Below, one piece after another: positions 1-5,899 of a stretch of DNA of 7,971 bases. A model generated the notes under the pieces. The model did no database searches. It had not been told where the DNA came from and worked only from the letters and a program-made list of their open reading frames with translations. Within the stretch, counting starts at the first letter, position 1; the number at the start of each line of letters is the position of its first letter. The translations under genes were made by a program, and so were the position numbers. Location of the stretch: NCBI GenBank assembly GCA_031279795.1, contig JAITHZ010000370.1:1-7971 (forward strand), given 5' to 3'. Source of the DNA: Bacteroidales bacterium (GTDB lineage: Bacteria > Bacteroidota > Bacteroidia > Bacteroidales > WRGA01).

Positions 1-2600
1 AAAACCTGCAATACGATTTGCTCAAATCCAGCAACCAGCTGCTGAACAATACCGTTCATACCCTTCTTTTCGACAAACAGAATCGCGTATGGATCGCCAC
101 CAGCATCAACGGATTGAGCTGCTACAACCGGCGTGATCAAACCTTTACGGACTATACGGTCGAAAACGGCAAAGTGTCTAACAACGACGTCAACACTCTG
201 GCGCTGGACAGGAACGGCAATATCTGGGCGGGAACCAACTTCGGGCTCAACTTTATTGATACGCATACCGGCGAAACAACGGTGTATATCGAAGCCGACG
301 GACTGTCCAATTCTTCGGTGTACGGAATCGAAATAGACAAGAACAACCAGTTGTGGATCAGTACGGGAAAGGGATTGACCAAATACAATCCCGACAATCG
401 GCAATTTACCAAATATTTCATGAGCGACGGCCTGGTAAACGACGAATTTCGACGAGGAGCGCATTTCCAGTCCAAGTCCGGCGAACTGTTTTTCGGAGGC
501 GTCAGCGGGATTTCCTACTTCACCCCCTTCGACCATAAAGCAACGCATCCGCTGCTGAACCTGAAATTTACCGGCTTATTTATTTATAACGAAGAAATCA
601 AAATCAACAAGGGCGAAAAACCGATTTTAAGAAAAGGCATTGATTATCTGGATCAAATTGTTTTGAAGTACGACATCAAATCGTTTACCATCAGTTTTGC
701 AGGGATTGAATACAACGATCCGGACAAAATCGTTTACCAGATAAAAATGGAAGGATTCGACAACGACTGGAAAACGCTGCCTCCGAAAACGCATCTGGCT
801 ACTTACACCAACCTTCCGCCCGACAAGTACCGGTTCACCGTCCGAGCCTTTCTGAGCAATACCGAAGAATACCGCGAAAAAAGCGTCGAAGTCATCATCC
901 GGCCTCCCCTCTGGCTTAGGTGGTGGGCCAAGTTGATTTATGCAGTGAGCAGTCTGCTGCTGGTTTTTTTTGTTTATTTTACTGTCCGGAGACGCATCAA
1001 GGAAAAGCAGGACGAGCTGAAACGGATCTCTGAAAACCAAACCATGCAATCCCAGCTGCAATTTTTCACCGATATTTCCCACGAAATACGAACGCCTCTC
1101 ACCTTGATCCTCACCCCCGTAGAACAGTTGCTCACAGAGACAGTTGACGATAAATTACGCAAGACCTACAAGCTGATCGTCCGGAACGGTCATCGCATCC
1201 TTCGGCTCATTAACCAAATCATGGAAATTCGCAAGATAGACAGAGGGATGGTCAGGCTGAATGCTACAGAAACGGACGCCAACGAATTTGTCAGCGAAAT
1301 CATGGCGTCTTTCAACGATCAGTCGGTGGAAAAGGAGATCGACATCACCCTGGAAGCGAAAGAGGATTTGCCCAAGCTATGGATTGATCGGGAAAAATTG
1401 GACAAGGTGATATTCAACATCCTGTCCAACGCTTTCAAATATACGCCCCGTCAGGGAAGTATTCGTGTAAAGACAGACATATCGTCAAGCGATCTGCTCA
1501 TTTCCGTCGCCGATTCGGGCGTCGGAATACCCGTTGAATTGCGCAATATCATATTCGACCGTTTTTACCAGATTCCCAACGAAAGCAACAAAAATAAAAT
1601 CGGCACCGGCATCGGCTTGCACCTTTCGCGCAGGTTGATGGACATTCACCACGGGAAAATCTACGTAGAAGATTCGGAACAGGGCGCTACCTTTGTCGTA
1701 AGTCTGCCGCTGGACAGCAGCTATTTGCGTCCATCCGAACACATCTTCGAACACATTGAAAGTAACATCACGACGCTCGTGCAATCTTCGGTTTTTGAAT
1801 CCGATATCGTTCTGGAAGAAATGAAAACCAACAAAAGCAAATACCAGTTGCTGCTCGTAGAAGACGATCTGGAAATACGGAATTACATTGCCGGTATTCT
1901 GGAGAATGAATACAATATTCTGCAAACGGAAAACGGACGAATTGCGCTGGAATTGGCGATCCAGGAAATGCCGGACTGCATCATCACCGATTTGTCGATC
2001 GAGGAAATGAATGGACTGGAATTATGCAAAATGTTGAAAAGCAATGACAAGACCTGCCATATTCCGATCATCATGCTCACAGCCCGCACCGCCGTCGAAG
2101 AACGCATAGAAGGTTTGCGGGTTGGCGCCGACTCCTACATTCCCAAACCCTTCAATATCAACCATCTCCGTGTGCGAGTGCTGAAATTGATCGAACTGAG
2201 AAACATCATGAGAAATAAGTATGAAGGGAAATTCGAGATCAGCGACGAAAGCATCAAGATCAAAACGCAGGACGAAAAATTCATGGAAAGATTAGAAAAT
2301 TATATCAAGGAAAAAATATCCGATCCCAATTTATCGGTTGAGACCATCAGCAGAGACATCGGAATCAGCCGTTCGCAGTTGCAGCGCAAATTGAAGAGCT
2401 TGATTAACCAAAACCCCAACGAATACATCAAATCTATTCGTTTGCGACATGCCGCCTGGTTGCTGTCCACCCAAAAACTGTCGATATCGGATGTAACTTA
2501 CGCCACCGGTTTTTCTTCCCTGTCGCACTTTTCAAGCAGCTTCAAAGATTTTTACGGCATGCCTCCCAGTCAGTATATTGAGGTGAATAATCCCAGTTAA
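1..2600 (+). CDS. Hybrid two-component system regulator (HTCS), 5'-truncated: propeller sensor, Y_Y_Y domain, histidine kinase, receiver, AraC HTH
   Basis: A membrane sensor-regulator that in Bacteroidetes binds oligosaccharides in the periplasm and activates polysaccharide-utilisation genes. The frame is open to the left edge (first full codon at 3), so the TTG at 18 is only an internal codon; numbering here counts it as residue 1. Residues 1-170 carry about four Reg_prop propeller blades (VWIAT, IWAGT, LWIST). A Y_Y_Y domain follows at about 225-292, and one membrane helix lies at about 303-323. The HisKA motif ISHEIRTP has phospho-acceptor His355. HATPase motifs are Asn467/Asn471, DSGVGI 499-504 and GTGIG 529-533. 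The receiver starts at LLLVEDD 611-617, with acceptor Asp658, Thr688 and Lys710. An AraC-type double HTH occupies about 756-855. Family members are typically about 1300-1400 residues, so several hundred N-terminal residues are missing. The ligand cannot be told from this sequence, and target genes are probably upstream. The family assignment is very secure. Confidence 0.95.
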   Translation, partial: NLQYDLLKSSNQLLNNTVHTLLFDKQNRVWIATSINGLSCYNRRDQTFTDYTVENGKVSNNDVNTLALDRNGNIWAGTNFGLNFIDTHTGETTVYIEADGLSNSSVYGIEIDKNNQLWISTGKGLTKYNPDNRQFTKYFMSDGLVNDEFRRGAHFQSKSGELFFGGVSGISYFTPFDHKATHPLLNLKFTGLFIYNEEIKINKGEKPILRKGIDYLDQIVLKYDIKSFTISFAGIEYNDPDKIVYQIKMEGFDNDWKTLPPKTHLATYTNLPPDKYRFTVRAFLSNTEEYREKSVEVIIRPPLWLRWWAKLIYAVSSLLLVFFVYFTVRRRIKEKQDELKRISENQTMQSQLQFFTDISHEIRTPLTLILTPVEQLLTETVDDKLRKTYKLIVRNGHRILRLINQIMEIRKIDRGMVRLNATETDANEFVSEIMASFNDQSVEKEIDITLEAKEDLPKLWIDREKLDKVIFNILSNAFKYTPRQGSIRVKTDISSSDLLISVADSGVGIPVELRNIIFDRFYQIPNESNKNKIGTGIGLHLSRRLMDIHHGKIYVEDSEQGATFVVSLPLDSSYLRPSEHIFEHIESNITTLVQSSVFESDIVLEEMKTNKSKYQLLLVEDDLEIRNYIAGILENEYNILQTENGRIALELAIQEMPDCIITDLSIEEMNGLELCKMLKSNDKTCHIPIIMLTARTAVEERIEGLRVGADSYIPKPFNINHLRVRVLKLIELRNIMRNKYEGKFEISDESIKIKTQDEKFMERLENYIKEKISDPNLSVETISRDIGISRSQLQRKLKSLINQNPNEYIKSIRLRHAAWLLSTQKLSISDVTYATGFSSLSHFSSSFKDFYGMPPSQYIEVNNPS

Positions 2601-2670
2601 CGCAAATTTGGCTGACTGAAAAAACTGGCAGGAAGAAAGGATTTTTTTGAAGTATCATTCATTATTATTT

Positions 2671-2688
2671 ATAAAGATGTATCTTTAT
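2671..2688. promoter_or_regulatory. Palindrome with 8-bp arms upstream of recX (possible operator)
   Basis: ATAAAGAT, spacer GT, ATCTTTAT is a perfect inverted repeat, 43 bp before the recX start codon. The right arm overlaps TATCTTTA (2680-2687), which matches five of the six fixed positions of the Bacteroidetes -7 element TAnnTTTG. I see no -33 TTTG at the usual spacing. A dimeric regulator bound here could block such a promoter, but this is inference. In so AT-rich a spacer, chance is a real alternative. A 2-nt loop makes an RNA hairpin less likely than a DNA site. Confidence 0.35.
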
Positions 2689-2714
2689 CCCCAATTAGAA
2701 AAACAAAAACCAAT

Positions 2715-2732
2715 TATTTACTATATTTACTA
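2715..2732. repeat. 9-bp tandem repeat abutting the recX start codon
   Basis: TATTTACTA occurs twice head to tail (2715-2723 and 2724-2732). The last A of the second copy is the A of the recX ATG. It replaces any Shine-Dalgarno sequence. AT-rich leaders without SD are normal in Bacteroidetes, so the repeat may simply be low-complexity sequence. Confidence 0.5.
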
Positions 2733-3205
2733 TGAAAGAATCTGAAGCCTTACATCAGGCAGCTGCCTATTGTTCGGCAGCCGAACATTGTATATCGGAA
2801 GTTGGAGCAAAGCTGCAAAAATGGGGTATAAGTCAACCAGCGTCAATGCGAATTATCGAACAGTTGGAGAGTGAAAAATTCATTGATGAAAAGCGTTATG
2901 CCCGCAATTTTGTATCAGATAAAACAAGATTTAACAAATGGGGGAAAACGAAAATCACATACTCCCTTCAACAGAAAAAGATTCCTCTTGCCATTATAGA
3001 GGAAGCATTGGAAGAAATTGACGGAAAAAAATACATTCTCCGCCTGTCGCAATTGCTTCGCGACAAACAGAAAACATTGAAAGGCAACACTGCTTATGAA
3101 ATCCGGACAAAACTGTTTCGGTTTGGGTTGAGTCGAGGATTCTCCTGCGAAGAAATACAACAGGCACTTGATGGAGAAACCTTTGATGAGGATGAATGCA
3201 CATAG
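2732..3205 (+). CDS. recX: Regulatory protein RecX
   Basis: RecX binds the RecA filament and limits its activity, so it tunes recombination and DNA repair in the cytoplasm. The product is 157 residues, all helical in character, consistent with the three tandem three-helix repeats of the family (roughly 8-52, 53-100, 101-150). The most diagnostic stretch is FIDEKRYARNFV at 50-61, followed by a basic segment with KWGKTKI at 69-75, both typical of RecX. Near the N-terminus Cys14 and Cys20 sit in a CSAAEHC motif that I recall as common in Bacteroidetes RecX. The ATG at 2732 is the first in frame and gives a full-length protein; no SD precedes it. The gene is convergent with prmC, and its TAG stop (3203-3205) lies in the loop of the shared hairpin. 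recA is not in the window. Confidence 0.92.
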   Translation: MKESEALHQAAAYCSAAEHCISEVGAKLQKWGISQPASMRIIEQLESEKFIDEKRYARNFVSDKTRFNKWGKTKITYSLQQKKIPLAIIEEALEEIDGKKYILRLSQLLRDKQKTLKGNTAYEIRTKLFRFGLSRGFSCEEIQQALDGETFDEDECT

Positions 3206-3224
3206 CTCTGTGCGTCATTCATCC
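3190..3224. terminator. Hairpin across the recX and prmC stop codons, probable bidirectional terminator
   Basis: GGATGAAT + GCACA (3190-3202) pairs with TGTGC (3209-3213) and ATTCATCC (3217-3224). This gives 13 base pairs, a 6-nt loop and a 3-nt bulge (3214-3216). The recX stop codon begins the loop, and the prmC stop codon (3219-3221, minus strand) is inside one arm. The two genes converge with only 13 nt between them. On the plus strand a moderately T-rich stretch follows (3234-3247); on the minus strand no clear T run follows. It therefore fits a shared transcript end, though it is not a textbook intrinsic terminator in both directions. Confidence 0.6.
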
Positions 3225-4103
3225 AACCATCAAATTTTCAACTTTTTCCGCTTGTATCATACGGTCATTTCCTGCGATATCTTTCCGTAAAACAACAGGC
3301 TCAAATCCCATTTGCAGAATTAAGTCGGCTGTTTCTTTTCCGCGTAGACTGCTTGTTTCCAAATACAATAATCCCCTGTTATTTAGTATATCCTGCGAAA
3401 TCTGGCCAATTTTCCGATAAAACAGCAAGGTATCGTCATCGGGAACGAACAACGCATGTTCGGGTTCATATTCCAGCACGTTGGCTTGCATGGTTACTTT
3501 TTCACTTTCAGCTATATATGGAGGATTACTGACAACGATGTCAAACTTTTGTTCAAACATGCTTGCATCTACTTGCAAGATATTCAATTTTTTGAAATGA
3601 ATAACTACGTCATTTTTTTCGGCATTTTTTTTCGCAATCAACAACGCTTCGTTCGAAATATCGCATGCACAGACCTCAGCGCAGGGCATGAACTTTGCCA
3701 GCGCAACCGCAATGCAGCCGCTTCCTGTTCCAATGTCGAGTATCTTGCAACTTTGTGTATTGTTATGCCTGTTTTTCTCCGAGAATGTCTGCAAAATCCA
3801 GTCGACTAATTCTTCCGTTTCTGGGCGAGGAATCAGGGTATGGCGATTTAGCAGAAAAGTCATACCGAAAAAATGCGCTTCACCGCAAATGTACTGGATT
3901 GGCTCGTTCTGCTGTAAGCGATATATTATAGTTTCAATTTCAACTAATTGATTATCCGTTAATGTTTTTGTTTTTCCAGCAATGAGATCTACAAGCGCCA
4001 GTCCCGCAACTTTTTTCAGAATCATACTTGCAAGGGTACGGATTTCTCCTGCAGCATAAAGGCCTTCAAGCGATTGACAGATAGTTCGATAAATAGCCAG
4101 CAC
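3219..4103 (-). CDS. prmC: Peptide chain release factor N5-glutamine methyltransferase PrmC
   Basis: PrmC transfers a methyl group from S-adenosylmethionine to the glutamine of the GGQ motif in release factors RF1 and RF2, which promotes translation termination. The 294-residue product has the family layout: a helical N-terminal substrate domain (about 1-85), then IPRPETEELV at 91-100, the SAM-binding loop DIGTGSG at 123-129, an acidic ribose-binding candidate Asp148, and the catalytic NPPY at 193-196. I chose the GTG at 4103. The frame extends upstream to an ATG at 4211, but that would add 36 residues with no family resemblance and bury the start about 100 nt inside der. From the GTG, the conserved region SLEGLY begins at residue 11, as expected. 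The gap to the der stop is 8 nt, so co-transcription and coupled translation are likely. The identification is secure; the exact start is inferred. Confidence 0.93.
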   Translation of the reverse strand: MLAIYRTICQSLEGLYAAGEIRTLASMILKKVAGLALVDLIAGKTKTLTDNQLVEIETIIYRLQQNEPIQYICGEAHFFGMTFLLNRHTLIPRPETEELVDWILQTFSEKNRHNNTQSCKILDIGTGSGCIAVALAKFMPCAEVCACDISNEALLIAKKNAEKNDVVIHFKKLNILQVDASMFEQKFDIVVSNPPYIAESEKVTMQANVLEYEPEHALFVPDDDTLLFYRKIGQISQDILNNRGLLYLETSSLRGKETADLILQMGFEPVVLRKDIAGNDRMIQAEKVENLMVG

Positions 4104-4111
4104 GTAAAATA

Positions 4112-5425
4112 TTATTTTTGCCGGATGAAAATGTTTATTGGCGTTCCCGAAAAATCCCAGTGGCTGCGGATTTTGTTTTCCAGAAAACGTTTGTACGGTT
4201 CTTTCACCCATTGAGGCAAATTGCAGAAAAAAACAAACGAAGGAATCTGCATATTTGGCAATTGCGTGACATACTTTATTTTAATATATTTCCCTTTGTT
4301 TGCCGGAGGCGGATATTTTTCGATTTCTTCCAGCAAGATTTCGTTGAGTTGATGTGTAGGGACTTTTGTTGTCCGGTTTTTGTAGATTTTCGCCGCTGTT
4401 TCCAATATTTTAAAAATCCGCTGTTTGGTAACTGCTGATGTAAAAATAATTGGAAAATCGACAAACGGCGACAAACGTTCGCGGATGGTATTTTCAAAGA
4501 ACTTGATAGATTTTTGAGTTTTTTCTTCAGTCAAATCCCATTTGTTCACGCAAACTACCAGGCTTTTTTTATTTCGTTGAATCAGCGAAAAGATGTTCAA
4601 GTCCTGACCTTCGATTCCGCGCGTGGCGTCGAGCAAGAGTATACAGACGTCGGAATTTTCAATTGCGCGGATTGAACGTAGAACAGAATAATATTCAATG
4701 TCTTCCGTCACTTTTCCTTTTTTACGGATGCCAGCCGTGTCGACTAAGAAAAAATCGAAGCCAAATTTGCAGTAACGGGTATAAATGCTGTCACGCGTAG
4801 TTCCGGCAATTTCGGTGACAATTGCGCGTTCTTCGCCGACGAGCGCATTTAGGAGCGATGATTTTCCGACATTCGGTCGCCCTACGATAGAAAAGCGCGG
4901 TAAGTCTTCTTCCGGTTTAGTGTCTTCTTTTGTTGTGAAACGGGCAAGAATTGCGTCCAGTAATTCTCCTGTACCCGAACCGTTTATTGCAGAAATCGGA
5001 AAGGGGTCGCCCAATCCAAACGCATAAAATACGGCAGCGGCGTAATGCCATTCAAACGTATCGGCTTTGTTGGCGACCAGCAACGTCGGCTTATTTGTTC
5101 GCCGCAGGAGCGAAGCCACACGGTCGTCCAAGTCAGTCACGCCATTGAGTACATCCACAACGAACAGCAAGACGTCGGCTTCTTCAATCCCGATTTGTAC
5201 TTGTTTGTTGATTTCATCCTCAAAAATATCTTCAGAATTGACAACCCACCCGCCGGTGTCAATCAGTGAAAATTCCACTCCGCTCCATTCCGCTTTGCCG
5301 TACTGTCGGTCGCGCGTGGTGCCCGATTCTGTGTCAACAATTGCCATCCGGCTTTGTGTCAGTCGATTGAACAGGGTCGATTTTCCGACGTTCGGACGCC
5401 CTACGATAGCTACTATATTATTCAT
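4112..5425 (-). CDS. der: Ribosome biogenesis GTPase Der (EngA)
   Basis: Der is an essential GTPase of late 50S ribosomal subunit assembly and is unusual in having two GTPase domains in tandem. Both are complete here. Domain 1 has GRPNVGKS 9-16, Thr36/Thr37, DTGG 56-59 and NKAD 119-122. Domain 2 has GRPNVGKS 182-189, DTAG 229-232 and NKWD 294-297. The C-terminal KH-like domain (about 350-437) ends in the characteristic FSGTPINIFIRQK. The length of 437 is normal. The ATG at 5425 puts the first G1 motif at residue 9, as in homologues. It leads a two-gene operon with prmC. An exact Bacteroidetes -7 element lies 27 nt upstream. The DNA coding for the two G1 motifs is nearly identical (see findings). 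No unusual residues were noticed. Confidence 0.97.
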   Translation of the reverse strand: MNNIVAIVGRPNVGKSTLFNRLTQSRMAIVDTESGTTRDRQYGKAEWSGVEFSLIDTGGWVVNSEDIFEDEINKQVQIGIEEADVLLFVVDVLNGVTDLDDRVASLLRRTNKPTLLVANKADTFEWHYAAAVFYAFGLGDPFPISAINGSGTGELLDAILARFTTKEDTKPEEDLPRFSIVGRPNVGKSSLLNALVGEERAIVTEIAGTTRDSIYTRYCKFGFDFFLVDTAGIRKKGKVTEDIEYYSVLRSIRAIENSDVCILLLDATRGIEGQDLNIFSLIQRNKKSLVVCVNKWDLTEEKTQKSIKFFENTIRERLSPFVDFPIIFTSAVTKQRIFKILETAAKIYKNRTTKVPTHQLNEILLEEIEKYPPPANKGKYIKIKYVTQLPNMQIPSFVFFCNLPQWVKEPYKRFLENKIRSHWDFSGTPINIFIRQK

Positions 5426-5451
5426 ATTTCTATTAATTCAAAATAAAGCAA

Positions 5452-5459
5452 CAAAGTTA
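5452..5459 (-). promoter_or_regulatory. Bacteroidetes-type -7 promoter element for der-prmC
   Basis: On the minus strand these bases read TAACTTTG, an exact match to the Bacteroidetes primary sigma factor -7 consensus TAnnTTTG. It ends 26 nt before the der ATG, so transcription would begin with a leader of roughly 20 nt. No TTTG is visible 19-21 nt further upstream, so the -33 element is weak or absent. Position and exact match make this the best promoter candidate in the window. Confidence 0.6.
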
Positions 5460-5653
5460 GCATTTAATTCTTGATTTTATGTAAGATAAACAGGTAAAAA
5501 ATATATTTTGCAGGAATTATTTTATCTATATACGACTTTTTTAGGCACGGTAACAGTTTTCTTCTCATTGAAATACAATGCTTTCTTAATATCCACTTGC
5601 CGGAGTGCTGATGTTATATGCCTAAAACACAGATTTTGGCAGTGCGCCGACAA

Positions 5654-5669
5654 ATGCAAACGTTTGCAT
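5654..5669. promoter_or_regulatory. Perfect 16-bp palindrome, LacI-family-type operator
   Basis: ATGCAAACGTTTGCAT is fully self-complementary and centred on CG, as operators of LacI-family regulators usually are. Its core GCAAACGTTTGC equals that of the idealised E. coli PurR operator. It lies 230 bp upstream of the GH13 start and 228 bp from the der start. LacI-family regulators of maltose and starch genes are known in Bacteroidetes, so control of the GH13 gene is the natural reading. No such regulator is encoded in the window. Confidence 0.55.
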
Positions 5670-5899
5670 GTTAAAAAGTGCTTTTTGATTATCATTTTTT
5701 ACAGACATCAAAAAAAACACAGGAAATTTGCACCAATGATGAGGTTCGTTTAAAATTAATCACATAAACTGATAATTCAAATGCGTAACGAATGAGCGGT
5801 TTGTTCGACGGTAACCGATTTCCGATTTTCCTTGTTTTTTAAGTTTTCTTGATTTGTTTTCGTTTGCCACATTATTTAATTAACAATTAATTTATATAT

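Larger units (their letters stand above)
5426..5899. other. Divergent AT-rich intergenic region between der and the GH13 gene
   Basis: These 474 bp hold no convincing gene. Seen in it: the der -7 element (5452-5459); a small hairpin TGCC-T-AAAA / TTTTGGCA at 5619-5641 with one bulged T; the 16-bp palindrome at 5654-5669; and a weak GH13 promoter candidate, TTTG 5727-5730 and TAAAATTA 5751-5758 at 20-nt spacing, with a good -33 but a poor -7. There is also a CCGATTT tandem pair (5815-5828) and an AT inverted repeat TTAATT-AAC-AATTAA (5876-5890) just before the GH13 start. If the weak promoter is real, the GH13 mRNA has a leader of about 135 nt. I recognise no riboswitch, tRNA or known small RNA. 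Confidence 0.6.

Noticed and set aside
18..20. TTG as the start of the hybrid regulator
   Set aside because: The reading frame continues to the left edge and the protein begins mid-propeller, so this is an internal leucine codon.
2593..2648. Terminator after the hybrid regulator: CCAGTT / AACTGG followed by a T run
   Set aside because: The arms are only 6 bp with a 24-nt loop, and the T run at 2642-2648 is 13 nt beyond the stem, so the support is too weak.
4104..4211. Longer prmC N-terminus from the ATG at 4211
   Set aside because: The extra 36 residues read through the der C-terminal region in another frame and do not resemble PrmC.
5508..5753. An 81-codon plus-strand frame in the der-GH13 spacer
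   Set aside because: It has a TTG start, no recognisable domain, an odd composition rich in Cys, His and Lys, and it runs through the operator-like palindrome. It is most likely chance.
5888..5895. TAATTTAT as a -7 element for the GH13 gene, with TTTG at 5863-5866
   Set aside because: The -33 spacing is acceptable, but two fixed -7 positions fail and the transcript would start at the ATG itself.
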